Assembly: GCF_030064675.1 (NCBI RefSeq)
Contig: NZ_CP116413.1
Coordinates: 9,081,501 to 9,145,500 of the forward strand
From: Crossiella sp. CA-258035
Lineage (GTDB): Bacteria; Actinomycetota; Actinomycetes; Mycobacteriales; Pseudonocardiaceae
Direction: 5' to 3'
Length of the DNA stretch: 64,000 nucleotides
Of the stretch, positions 50,597 through 58,829 are shown piece by piece. Position 1 is the first letter of the stretch. Every line of letters starts with the position of its first letter. The notes below the pieces were generated by a model. That model did no database searches. It was not told where the DNA came from and worked only from the letters and a program-made list of their open reading frames with translations. Made by a program: the position numbers and the translations under genes.

Positions 50597-51538
50597 ATGA
50601 AGATGCTCAACCGCGCCGTGTTCGCCACGCTGGCGGCCTCGACGCTGGCGTTCACCGCGGCATGCGGCGGCGGCGCCGGATCCGGCAACTCCGGCTCCGG
50701 TGAGGTCGTGATCGGCATGACCCTGTCGACGCTGTCCAACACCTTCTTCACCACCCTGCGGGACGCGGCCCAGAAGGCCGCCGACTCCGCCAAGGTGAAG
50801 CTGGTCGTCCAGGACGCGCAGAACGACGCTGCCACCCAGCTCACGCAGGTGCAGAACTTCGTCAGCCAGGGCGTCAAGGCGATCATCATCAACCCGGTCG
50901 ACTCCGACCAGGCGACCCCGGCCGCCAAGGCCGCGGAGAACGCCAAGATCCCGGTCATCGCGGTGGACCGGGTGATCAACAACGCCACGGTCGCGGCGTC
51001 GATCGCCTCGGACAACGTGCAGGGCGGTCAGCTCGCCGCGGACACCCTGGCCAAGCTGGTCGGCTCCGGTGACGTGCTGCACCTGCAGGGCGTGCTGGGC
51101 ACCTCGGCCAGCCGGGACCGCGGCCAGGGCTTCACCACCAACATCAAGAACGCCGCCGGGATCAAGGTCGCCGCGACCCAGACCGCAGAGTTCGAGAAGG
51201 CCAAGGGCATGTCGGTGACCACCGACCTGCTGCAGGCGCAGGCCGGCACCAAGGGCATCTTCGCGGAGAACGACGAGATGGCGCTCGGCGCGGTGCAGGC
51301 CCTCGGCGACAAGGCGGGCAAGGACGTCCAGGTGGTCGGCTTCGACGGCACCGCGGACGCGCTCACCGCGATCGAGGCGGGCAAGCTGGCGGCCAGCGTC
51401 GCGCAGCAGCCCGCGGAGCTGGGCAAGCTCGCCATCGAGCAGGCGGTGAAGGCGGCCAAGGGCGAGAAGACCGAGGCCAAGATCTCCGTCCCGGTCAAGG
51501 TCATCACCAAGGACAACCTGGCCGAGTTCAAGAAGTGA
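50597..51538 (+). CDS. rbsB: Ribose-type substrate-binding lipoprotein, second copy
   Basis: 313 residues. Lipoprotein signal ending 'AFTAAC' then a Gly/Ser-rich linker. It shares nearly every binding-fold segment with the preceding protein ('LSTLSNTFFTTLRDAAQKAADSAKVKLVVQDAQNDAATQL', 'IINPVDSDQATPAA', 'DNVQGGQLAA', 'QGVLGTSASRDRGQGF', 'AENDEMALGAVQALGDKAGK'). It differs in the aromatic residue after the first strand (NTFF against NPFF) and in hinge segments, so the two may prefer different sugars. AAGGAAAGG precedes the ATG. The stop overlaps rbsK (GTGA). Confidence 0.9.
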   Translation: MKMLNRAVFATLAASTLAFTAACGGGAGSGNSGSGEVVIGMTLSTLSNTFFTTLRDAAQKAADSAKVKLVVQDAQNDAATQLTQVQNFVSQGVKAIIINPVDSDQATPAAKAAENAKIPVIAVDRVINNATVAASIASDNVQGGQLAADTLAKLVGSGDVLHLQGVLGTSASRDRGQGFTTNIKNAAGIKVAATQTAEFEKAKGMSVTTDLLQAQAGTKGIFAENDEMALGAVQALGDKAGKDVQVVGFDGTADALTAIEAGKLAASVAQQPAELGKLAIEQAVKAAKGEKTEAKISVPVKVITKDNLAEFKK

Positions 51539-52452
51539 TCACATCGCTGACCGCGTTGACGGACATCGTGGTCGTCGGCTCCGCGAACGCGGACCTGGTG
51601 ACCACGGTGGCGCGCCGCCCAGCAGCCGGTGAGACGGTGCTGGGCTCGGACCTGCGGGTCTCGCCCGGCGGCAAGGGCGCCAACCAGGCGGTCGCGGCCG
51701 CCAGGCTGGGCGCCGGGGTGGCCTTCCTCGGCGCGGTCGGCGATGACGAACACGGCCAGCTGCTGCTGGAGTCGATGCGGTCGGCCGGGGTGCGCACCGA
51801 ACACGTGCGCACGCCCGACCGGCCCACCGGCATCGCGCACATCACGGTCACCCCGGACGGGGAGAACTCGATCGTGGTCTCACCCGGCGCCAACGGCACG
51901 CTGACCACTGCGGACATCGACCGGGCCGCCTCGGTGATCGCGATCTCCACGGTGGTGCTGGTCTCGCTGGAGGTGCCGATGCCCGCCGCCCTGCGCGCCA
52001 TCGAGCTGGCCCGCGCGGCCGGGGTGCGCACGGTGCTGAACCTGTCCCCGCCCGGCCCGCTGACCGCGGACGCGCTGGCCGCGCTGGACCCCCTGATCGT
52101 CAACGAGCACGAGGCCGGCTGGCTGCTCGGCGCGGAGACCACCAGCGCGGACGGCCCGGCCCTGGCCGAGGCGCTGCTCGCGCTCGGCCCGCGCTCGGTG
52201 GTGGTGACCCTCGGCGGCCGCGGCGCGGTGGTGGCCACCCCGGACTGCGTGAGCACGGTGGCCGCGCCCAGGGTCAGCGCGGTGGACACCACCGGCGCGG
52301 GCGACGCCTTCGCCGGCGCGCTGGCCGCCCGGCTCTCCGCCGGCGACGAGCTGCTGGCTGCGACCGGTTTCGCGGTCCGCGCGGCGGCCATCTCGGTGAC
52401 CCGTCCCGGCGCGCAGCCCTCCTACCCGACCAGGGGCGAGGTGCGCGCGTGA
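51535..52452 (+). CDS. rbsK: Ribokinase
   Basis: 305 residues, PfkB fold. Substrate loop 'SPGGKGANQAVAAARLGAGVAFLGAVGDD', ATP site and catalytic Asp in 'VDTTGAGDAFAGAL', 'IVNEHEAGWLLG', 'VVVTLGGRGAVV'. Phosphorylates ribose at O5 after import. The GTG start overlaps the stop of rbsB2, and its stop overlaps rbsD (GTGA both times), so the genes are translated in a coupled chain. Confidence 0.93.
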   Translation: MITSLTALTDIVVVGSANADLVTTVARRPAAGETVLGSDLRVSPGGKGANQAVAAARLGAGVAFLGAVGDDEHGQLLLESMRSAGVRTEHVRTPDRPTGIAHITVTPDGENSIVVSPGANGTLTTADIDRAASVIAISTVVLVSLEVPMPAALRAIELARAAGVRTVLNLSPPGPLTADALAALDPLIVNEHEAGWLLGAETTSADGPALAEALLALGPRSVVVTLGGRGAVVATPDCVSTVAAPRVSAVDTTGAGDAFAGALAARLSAGDELLAATGFAVRAAAISVTRPGAQPSYPTRGEVRA

Positions 52453-52838
52453 AGCGGGCCGGCATCCTGCACGCCGAGCTGAGCGCCGCGTTGGCCCGGC
52501 TCGGCCACACCGACGAGCTGGTGGTGGCCGACTGCGGCCTGCCCATCCCGGACGGCCCGCAGCTGATCGACCTGGCCTTCTCCTTCGGCGTGCCCGGTTT
52601 CCTGGACGTGCTGGACGGGCTGCTGACCGAGCTGGTGGTCGAGGGCGCGGTGGTGGCCACCGAGCTGGATGCCGCCAACCCGGACTGCGCGGTGGCGGTG
52701 ACCGAGCGGCTGACCAAGCTGGAGCGGGTGGACCACGAGGAGTTCAAGCGCCGGGTGGCCGGGGTGAAGCTGGTCGTGCGGACCGGCGAGGCCAGCCCGT
52801 ACGCCAACATCCTGCTCCGCTGCGGCGTGCCCTTCTAG
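52449..52838 (+). CDS. rbsD: D-ribose pyranase
   Basis: 129 residues. RbsD family: catalytic His in 'LARLGHTDELVVADCGLPIP', 'LIDLAFSFGVPGFLDVLDGLLTELVVEGAVVATEL', and the C-terminal 'VVRTGEASPYANILLRCGVPF'. Interconverts pyranose and furanose forms of ribose for RbsK. Last gene of the operon; its stop codon overlaps that of the convergent DUF2339 gene (CTAG). Confidence 0.93.
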   Translation: MKRAGILHAELSAALARLGHTDELVVADCGLPIPDGPQLIDLAFSFGVPGFLDVLDGLLTELVVEGAVVATELDAANPDCAVAVTERLTKLERVDHEEFKRRVAGVKLVVRTGEASPYANILLRCGVPF

Positions 52839-54631
52839 CCCGTCTCCTCCTTCACCGCCGCGACCAGCCGGGCGTACCGGGTGCCGACCACCAGCAGCAC
52901 CAGTCCGGCGCCGAGCACCGCGGCCACCCTGGCCAGTCCGTCCAGCGTGGCCAGGTCGAACAGGAACAGCTTGGCCAGCGCGATGCCCAGCAGCACCATC
53001 CCGGTGACCCGCAGGTGCGCCGAGCGGATGCCGCGCAGCAGCAGCACCAGCGCGGCCGCGGTCCAGCTGAGCGTGACCAGCACGTGCCCGGTGAGGAAGC
53101 CGTCCCGGTCCGGCAGCGCGAGCAGCGCCGAGCCGAGGATGGTCAGCGCGGTGCCGTAGAGCGCGACCGCCGCGGCGATCAGCCACAGCACCCGCTCCGC
53201 GCTGTCCGCCGGTCCGCGCAGCAGCCCGGTCCGGAAGGCGGCCACCGGCAGCGCGACCGCCACCGCGGCCAGCAGCAGCCCGGTCACCGGGACGCTCGCC
53301 TCGACCAGCGCGGTGGGCTCGCGGAAGAGCAGGCGCACCGGCACGGTGGTGATCAGCGCGGCGAACAGCCCGGCGATCCCGTAGCCCAGCGCGCCGAACA
53401 GCGGCAGCCTGCTGCGCAGCCACCAGGCCAGGCCGGCCAGCACCAGCGCCGCGCCGAGCAGGGTCAGCCCCCTGGAGCCGCCCTCGGCGTAGGTCATGAT
53501 CGCTTGGAATATGCCGACCAGCCCGACCGCGGCGGCCGTGATGGCGAACCTGCTGGTCAGCCACTTGCCGACGGCCGCGAAGGCGAAGGCCACCGCGGCC
53601 AGCCCGAGCGCGGCCTTGCTCGCTCCGACCTGGTCCAGGATGCCCGCGGAGAGCAGCGGCGGCACAGCGGCCGAGGCCAGCACGACCAGCGGCACCGGGT
53701 CCGAGGGCCGCAGCCGGGCGGCCGCCGCGGCCAGCAGCATGGCCAGCACCGCGGCGCCGAAGCTGACCGCGATGGTGGCGTGCTGCTCGGCCGAGGTGAG
53801 GATGGCGCGCAGTCCGGCCAGCACCGCGCCGAGCAGCGCGGGCAGCGTCGCCGCGGCCACCAGCCCGGACCAGTCCTTGATCAGCCGCACCGGCGCGGCG
53901 GCCAGCGCGAGCACCATCAGGAAGCCGACCAGCAGCGGGGTGAAGGCCATGGTCAGCATCGGCGCGCTGACCGCGGCGCCCAGCACCACCCCGACGGCCA
54001 GCGGCTGGGCGTCCCAGCGCACCGCCAGCCACAGCCCGGCCGCGGTCACCGCCACCCCGGCGAGCAGTCCGAGGTGCACGGGCAGGAACTCGTGCAGCGA
54101 GGTGGCCGCCACGATGTCCAGGTAGAGCGCGGCGAACCCGGTGGCCGCCAGCGCGTACCCGGTGGTGCGCCCACCGGGCCTGCCGTAGGCGCGCAACGCG
54201 AGCCCGACCAGCCCCAGCCCCAGCACCGCGCCACCGGCCACCCTGGGCAACGGCCCGAAGTAGCCCCGCTGCGCGGCCAGCACCAGGAACAACACCAGGC
54301 CGAGCAGGGTGACCCCACCGCCGACCCAGGTGACGATCCGGCTGTTGCGCCGCTGCCGCGCGCCCGGGTCCACCGGCGGCGGGGGAGGCGGCGGCTGCCA
54401 CTGCGGCGGGTAGCCGGGCGGCGGGGCGAATCCCGGCGGCCGGTGGGTGGGCACAAAACCGGGCGGCGGGAACTGGGCCGTCGGGACCGGTGTGGCCGGT
54501 GGTGTGGGCACGGGCGGCGCCTGTCCCGTGCTCGTCTCCACCGCGGAGCGCAGCTCCGTCTCCAGCGCCTGCAGTCGCAGACCCATCTCGCGAAGCTCCT
54601 GCGCCACGCGCAACACCGGTTGAGCCGTCAT
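52835..54631 (-). CDS. DUF2339 multi-spanning membrane protein
   Basis: 598 residues. N-terminal coiled-coil-like segment ('VLRVAQELREMGLRLQALETELRSAVE'), then a Pro/Gly/Phe-rich linker ('PPGFVPTHRPPGFAPPPGYPP'), then about 16-18 transmembrane helices characteristic of DUF2339. First helix after 'RIVTWVGGGVTLLGLVLFLVLAAQRGYFGPLPRV'. Function unknown. Its start faces a DnaA-box cluster. Confidence 0.75.
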   Translation of the reverse strand: MTAQPVLRVAQELREMGLRLQALETELRSAVETSTGQAPPVPTPPATPVPTAQFPPPGFVPTHRPPGFAPPPGYPPQWQPPPPPPPVDPGARQRRNSRIVTWVGGGVTLLGLVLFLVLAAQRGYFGPLPRVAGGAVLGLGLVGLALRAYGRPGGRTTGYALAATGFAALYLDIVAATSLHEFLPVHLGLLAGVAVTAAGLWLAVRWDAQPLAVGVVLGAAVSAPMLTMAFTPLLVGFLMVLALAAAPVRLIKDWSGLVAAATLPALLGAVLAGLRAILTSAEQHATIAVSFGAAVLAMLLAAAAARLRPSDPVPLVVLASAAVPPLLSAGILDQVGASKAALGLAAVAFAFAAVGKWLTSRFAITAAAVGLVGIFQAIMTYAEGGSRGLTLLGAALVLAGLAWWLRSRLPLFGALGYGIAGLFAALITTVPVRLLFREPTALVEASVPVTGLLLAAVAVALPVAAFRTGLLRGPADSAERVLWLIAAAVALYGTALTILGSALLALPDRDGFLTGHVLVTLSWTAAALVLLLRGIRSAHLRVTGMVLLGIALAKLFLFDLATLDGLARVAAVLGAGLVLLVVGTRYARLVAAVKEETG

Positions 54632-54713
54632 GTGCGACAGGGTGCTGCCTCACCCCGTCCTGGTGAATCCGCAGGACTACTCAGACCGCGTTACAAACTG
54701 GCCGCGATCAAGC

Positions 54714-54834
54714 TGTGGATAACTCATATTCGCAGCTCAGAGCCCCAATTTTCACCCGCGAGGAGCAACCTGTCGCCAGGTTTCTCCACAACAGATCCCC
54801 AGTTGTCCACAGCTCACCGCGGACCGGTGCACAA
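54714..54834. promoter_or_regulatory. DnaA-box cluster in the DUF2339-MerR gap
   Basis: Between 54632 and 54835 there is no gene. Exact boxes are TTATCCACA on the - strand (54714-54722) and TTGTCCACA (54803-54811). TTCTCCACA (54782-54790) and a partial TTGTGCACC on the - strand (54826-54834) also fit. The 54720-54760 segment is A/T-rich for this genome (AACTCATATTC, CCAATTTTC). It may be a DnaA titration or regulatory site; there is no dnaA or dnaN nearby, so it is not the standard oriC. Confidence 0.55.
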
Positions 54835-54835
54835 C

Positions 54836-55585
54836 TCAGCCCTTGGCGGCGCGCACCGCGGCCAGGAACGCGTTCACCTCGTCGGAGGGACCGCACTGCT
54901 GCTCGCGCATCTGCTCGCGCTGCTCCGCCCACATCTTCTCCACCGCGGCCTTGATGCCCTCGTCGCCGCCGTGGAAGGCGAAGATCAGCTCGTCCATCCG
55001 CTCGACCACGCGCACCGCGCGCTCGTCGGTCGGCGCCGCGCCCTCCGCCATCAGGGCGTCGACCTCGGCGAACAGCCGCGGCCACTCGTTCTCGACCTCC
55101 TTGATGGCCTCCTCGCCGAACTCCTCCCGGCGGCGGGCCAGCTGGTCGAGCTGCTCCTGGGTGTAATAGCTCTCGATCATCGTCATCGTCTCCAACGCTT
55201 GCAGGAACTCGGTGGCGTCCGGAGTGACCGAGCCGTCCAGCTTCGCCAGCAGCGAGCGCACCTGGGCCCGCAGCCGCTGGGCCTCGCGCACCTGGTTGTC
55301 GAGCTGGGTGAGCTGGGTGTGCAGCACCTCGCGCAGCACCCCCGGATCGGGGTCGGCCTCGCTCAGCGCGACGCCCACGTCCTCCAGCGACAGCCCGAAG
55401 GAGCGCAGCGCCCGCACCCGGTACAGCCGCTGCAGGTCAGCGGCGGTGTACCTGCGGTGGCCAGCCGAGGTCCGTTCGCTCGGCCGCACCAGCCCGATCT
55501 GGTCGTAGTGGTGCAGCGTGCGGACGGTCAGTCCGGTGGCCCGCGCCAGTTCCCCGACGCTCCACCGCTTGGTCTCTCCGTTCAC
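54836..55585 (-). CDS. MerR-family regulator with TipAS-like domain
   Basis: 249 residues from the GTG at 55585. The MerR HTH is 'WSVGELARATGLTVRTLHHYDQIGLVRPSERTSAGHRRYTAADLQRLYRVRALRSFGLSLEDV'. A long coiled-coil (~75-115) leads to a TipAS domain ('SYYTQEQLDQLARRREEFGEEAIKEVENEWPRLFAEVDAL', 'FHGGDEGIKAAVEKMW'), which in TipAL binds thiopeptides and related drugs. The promoter at 55623-55593 has the MerR-type 19-bp spacer, and the GTG is 7 nt after the -10, so autoregulated leaderless expression is likely. Confidence 0.88.
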   Translation of the reverse strand: MNGETKRWSVGELARATGLTVRTLHHYDQIGLVRPSERTSAGHRRYTAADLQRLYRVRALRSFGLSLEDVGVALSEADPDPGVLREVLHTQLTQLDNQVREAQRLRAQVRSLLAKLDGSVTPDATEFLQALETMTMIESYYTQEQLDQLARRREEFGEEAIKEVENEWPRLFAEVDALMAEGAAPTDERAVRVVERMDELIFAFHGGDEGIKAAVEKMWAEQREQMREQQCGPSDEVNAFLAAVRAAKG

Positions 55586-55623
55586 GTCGATGACGGTAGG
55601 AGCTGACGTCGCGTCAGGTTCAA
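55586..55623 (-). promoter_or_regulatory. Autoregulatory promoter of the TipA-like gene
   Basis: -35 TTGAAC (55623-55618), 19-bp spacer, -10 TACCGT (55598-55593), then 7 nt to the GTG at 55585. The spacer contains the perfect dyad CTGACG-CGA-CGTCAG (55617-55603). This is the arrangement at which MerR-family proteins activate by twisting over-long spacers. Confidence 0.8.
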
Positions 55624-56348
55624 GCCCGGATCGCGGCAATGGGTGTGATCGGCGCCGCACCCGGCTTCAGGTCGATCATCGCGGGCGTCTCGCCTGCCCC
55701 GGTCCTGGCCTCCAGCCGGTGCAGCCGCCCGTTCCCGCCGACCCAGTACCGCAGCCGCCCGTTGGCGTCCTTGCCCGGCTCCAGCGGCCCCTCGAACACG
55801 TCCACCGGGACCTCGCCCACCCGGTCCGCGCGCAGCCAGCGGGCGCTGCTCTGCCGGAGCAGCTCGGCGTTGTCCGGCCGGTCCGCGGCCAGGTCGACCA
55901 GCAGGGTCAGCGCGGTGTCCAGCTCGTTGCCGGCCCGCTGCATCGGCCGCACCTGCCAGCCGTTGCCGGGCACCGGGTCCACCGCGAGCTGACCGGCGCC
56001 CGCGCGGAAGGCCAGCACCTCGGGACTCCACTGGAGCAGCCCGGCGGAGGCGGCGTCGTTGCGGCCCTCGGTGCGCATCGCGGCGTAGCCCAGGTGCGAG
56101 ACGAAGTCGATCCGCCCGTCCAGCACCACGATCCCGGAGGCGCTGGGCACCGCGGCCCGCACCGCGGCGGTCCGCGACTCGTAGTTGATGAAGCGCACCA
56201 GGGCCAGCCTCTCGGCCTCGGCGCCGCTGAGCGAGCGCGGCCTGCCGTCCTCGGGACGGGCGCAGCTCATCAGCACGCCGATCACCGGCACCAGCAGCAG
56301 CGCGAACACGATGACGGCGGCGACCAGGCGGACCCGGCGGGGTTTCAC
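55620..56348 (-). CDS. Membrane-anchored secreted protein of unknown function
   Basis: 242 residues from the GTG at 56348, with GGAG 7 nt upstream. An N-terminal signal/anchor (RRVRLVAAVIVFALLLVPVIGVLMSC) ends in a possible lipobox Cys. The extracytoplasmic part ('SGIVVLDGRIDFVSHLGYAAMRTEGRNDAASAGLLQWSPEVLAFR', 'RLRYWVGGNGRLHRLEARTGAGETPAMIDL') has the strand pattern of LolA/LppX-like lipid-binding folds; this is only a guess. Its end overlaps the -35 of the MerR gene by 4 bp. No functional assignment. Confidence 0.65.
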   Translation of the reverse strand: MKPRRVRLVAAVIVFALLLVPVIGVLMSCARPEDGRPRSLSGAEAERLALVRFINYESRTAAVRAAVPSASGIVVLDGRIDFVSHLGYAAMRTEGRNDAASAGLLQWSPEVLAFRAGAGQLAVDPVPGNGWQVRPMQRAGNELDTALTLLVDLAADRPDNAELLRQSSARWLRADRVGEVPVDVFEGPLEPGKDANGRLRYWVGGNGRLHRLEARTGAGETPAMIDLKPGAAPITPIAAIRA

Positions 56349-56448
56349 AGTCGATCTCCAGAACAGTCGGCGCGGGCGGAGCGCCGGAATCCTAGGGGCC
56401 GCCGACCCCGGAAAAGCCGTTCCACCGCGAGCCTCACTCGAAGGGGGA

Positions 56449-56483
56449 CCCCGGCCACGGTTTCACGTGAATCGTGGCCGGGG
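56449..56483 (-). terminator. Hairpin after the MMPL gene
   Basis: An 11-bp perfect stem (56449-56459 with 56473-56483) with a 13-nt loop lies 8 bp beyond the MMPL stop codon. There is no T run, so it may be a non-canonical actinobacterial hairpin terminator. Confidence 0.65.
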
Positions 56484-56491
56484 CGCCGCCC

Positions 56492-58687
56492 TCAGCCGAC
56501 CGGCTGCGGCTCGCGGCTCTTGGGCTTGTCCTCGACGTCCTCGCCCTCGTGGATGCCGACCCGCTGCTGCAACCTGCGCAGCGGTCCGGGCGCCCACCAG
56601 GCCGCGTTGCCCATCAGCTTGAGCACCGCGGGCACCAGCAGCATGCGCACCACGGTGGCGTCCAGGGCCAGGGCCAGGATCATGCCGACGCCGACGAACC
56701 GCATCATGGTCACCTCGGCGAAGGCGAAGGCGCCGGTCACCACGATCAGCAGCAGCGCGGCCGAGCTGATCACCCGGCCGGTGCGGGCCAGGCCGGTGGC
56801 CACCGCCTCCTCGTTGCTGGCGCCCTTGCTCTTGGCCTCGACCATGCGGGACATCAGGAAGACCTCGTAGTCGGTGGACAGGCCGAAGACCACGGCCGCC
56901 ATCAGCACCACGATGCCCGCCTCCAGTGGGCCCGGCGAGACGTTGAGCAGGTCCGCGCCGTGGCCGTCCTGGAACACCCAGGTCAGCACGCCGAAGGTGG
57001 CGGAGAGGCTGAGCGCGCTCATCACCACGGCCTTGATCGGCAGCAGCACCGAGCCGAAGGCCAGGAACATCAGCACCAGGGTGGCGCCCACGATGACCAG
57101 GATCATCCAGGGCAGTCCGGCGGTGATCGCGTTCAGGCTGTCCAGCACCCTGGCGCTGATCCCGCCGACCAGGATCTTGGTGTCCCCGGGCGGGGTCAGG
57201 TTCCGGATCTCCTTGACCGCGTTCTTGGCCTGGTCGCTGAGCACGTCACCCGGCAGCTTGGCGGTGAAGGCGATGACGTCCTTGCCCGCGCCCGCGGGCT
57301 GCACGTTGGTGACGCCGGGGACCTTGCCGAGCTCACCGGCGAACTGCTGCGCCGCGGCCTGGCCGGGGGCCTTGCCGTCCTTGCCCTGCAACACGATCTG
57401 CGCGGCGTCCTTGCTCAGCGCGGGGAAGTCCCGGTTGAGCGTCTCGGCGGTAACCCGCGCCGGGTTGCCCGCGGGCAGCACCTTCTCGGTGACCTCGCCG
57501 AAGCTGGCGCCCAGGAACGGCGTGCCGAGCAGCACCAGCACCGCGATGATCGGCACCGCGAAGATCACCGGGCGCTTCATCACGGCCAGGCCCAGCTTGC
57601 GCCAGCCGCGGCCCTCCTCCTCCACCGGCTTGGCCGCGGCGCGCTTGCGCCAGGGCAGGGCCAGCGAGTCCACCCGGCGGCCGAGCACCGCGAGCAGCGC
57701 GGGCAGCAGGGTCAGCGAGACCAGCATGGCCACCGCGACCGCGGCCATGCCGCCGTAGCTGACCGAGCGCAGGAAGCCCTGCGGGAACAGCAGCAGCCCG
57801 GCCAGCGCGATGATCAGCAGCGTCGCGGAGAAGGCGACCGTGCGGCCGGCGGTGGCCACCGTGCGGCGCACCGCGGCGCCGGGCGCCAGACCGCCGGCCA
57901 GCTCCTCGCGGAACCGGCCGACCATGAACAGGCCGTAGTCGATGGCCATGCCGAGGCCGAGCAGGCTGGCCACGTTCACCGCGAAGGTGTTCACCTCGAC
58001 GAAGCTGGTCAGCACGTTGAGCACGCCCAGCGCGCCGAGGATGGACAGGCCGCCCACCAGCACCGGCAGCGCGGCCGCGACCAGGCCGCCGAAGATCAGC
58101 ACGAGCAGCAGCAGGGTGATCGGCACCGCCACCAGCTCGGCGGTGATCAGGTCGTTCTGCGAGCTGGTGTTGATCGCGGCCGCGGTCGGCGCGAACCCGC
58201 CGACCTGGCTGGCCACCCCGTCGACGGCCAGCTGGTCCTTGATCTTCTCGTAGGACCGCAGCATCTTGTTGGAGTCATCGCCCGCGGTCATGGTGATCAC
58301 CGCGAGGCCGCGCTTGTGCTCGGCGTCGGCGAAGGCGGCCCGCGCGGCCGGGTCCGGGATCATCCAGTAGGACATCACCCGGCTGACCTCGGAGCTGGGC
58401 AGCGCCTTGAGCTTGTCGGTGATCTTCTGCCCGAGCGCCGGGTCGTCGATCGAGCTGCCGCTGGGCGCCTCGTAGATCACCACCACGTCGCCGGTCTGCC
58501 TGCCAAGGGCCGCGTCCATGGTCTTGACCGCGGTGATCGCCTGGCTGCCCGGGTCCTCGTAACCACCCTGGGTGAGCTTGTCGAAGACACCGCTGCCCCA
58601 GGCGCCGCCGAGGACGGTCAGCAAGGCGGCGGCGACGAGCACCACCCAGCGGCGCCGATGCACCACCGATCCCCAGGATAGGAACAT
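56492..58687 (-). CDS. MMPL-family RND transporter
   Basis: 731 residues. Twelve predicted membrane helices in two halves, each with a large extracytoplasmic domain. The first helix follows 'VVHRRRWVVLVAAALLTVLGG'. Proton-relay region 'LLGLGMAIDYGLFMVGRFREEL' in the first half and 'VFGLSTDYEVFLMSRMVEA' in the second are the MMPL signatures. It exports lipids or lipophilic compounds, drugs included; substrate unknown. GGAGGG precedes the ATG. It is divergent from a TetR gene with two operators between them. Confidence 0.9.
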   Translation of the reverse strand: MFLSWGSVVHRRRWVVLVAAALLTVLGGAWGSGVFDKLTQGGYEDPGSQAITAVKTMDAALGRQTGDVVVIYEAPSGSSIDDPALGQKITDKLKALPSSEVSRVMSYWMIPDPAARAAFADAEHKRGLAVITMTAGDDSNKMLRSYEKIKDQLAVDGVASQVGGFAPTAAAINTSSQNDLITAELVAVPITLLLLVLIFGGLVAAALPVLVGGLSILGALGVLNVLTSFVEVNTFAVNVASLLGLGMAIDYGLFMVGRFREELAGGLAPGAAVRRTVATAGRTVAFSATLLIIALAGLLLFPQGFLRSVSYGGMAAVAVAMLVSLTLLPALLAVLGRRVDSLALPWRKRAAAKPVEEEGRGWRKLGLAVMKRPVIFAVPIIAVLVLLGTPFLGASFGEVTEKVLPAGNPARVTAETLNRDFPALSKDAAQIVLQGKDGKAPGQAAAQQFAGELGKVPGVTNVQPAGAGKDVIAFTAKLPGDVLSDQAKNAVKEIRNLTPPGDTKILVGGISARVLDSLNAITAGLPWMILVIVGATLVLMFLAFGSVLLPIKAVVMSALSLSATFGVLTWVFQDGHGADLLNVSPGPLEAGIVVLMAAVVFGLSTDYEVFLMSRMVEAKSKGASNEEAVATGLARTGRVISSAALLLIVVTGAFAFAEVTMMRFVGVGMILALALDATVVRMLLVPAVLKLMGNAAWWAPGPLRRLQQRVGIHEGEDVEDKPKSREPQPVG

Positions 58688-58756
58688 GATCCGGCCCTCC
58701 GGCGAAACTGGTCGGTGGCGTAGCCAGCGGCTACCGTGCTGGTGAACGCGAGGTCA

Positions 58757-58811
58757 GTAAACGGTGTTCACCTACCGTCGGTGACCATAGGCGAGAGTGA
58801 ACGGTGTTTAC
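58757..58811. promoter_or_regulatory. Paired TetR operators between MMPL and tetR
   Basis: GTAAACGGTGTTCAC (58757-58771) and GTGAACGGTGTTTAC (58797-58811) are two copies of the same imperfect 15-bp palindrome (GTRAAC-GGT-GTTYAC), 40 bp apart, in the 142-bp divergent gap. A half-site GTGAACG lies at 58742. The TetR at 58830 is the obvious ligand-responsive repressor for both directions. Confidence 0.8.
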
Positions 58812-58829
58812 AACCCGAAGGGGTGAAGT

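Noticed and set aside
54714-54834. Replication origin oriC
   Set aside because: Too few boxes, and no dnaA, dnaN or other origin genes nearby; kept only as a DnaA-box cluster.
53015-55606. An 863-codon + strand frame across DUF2339 and the MerR gene
   Set aside because: It runs antisense to two well-supported genes and across their promoter region; its Arg/Gln/His-rich product is typical of an antisense frame in high-GC DNA.
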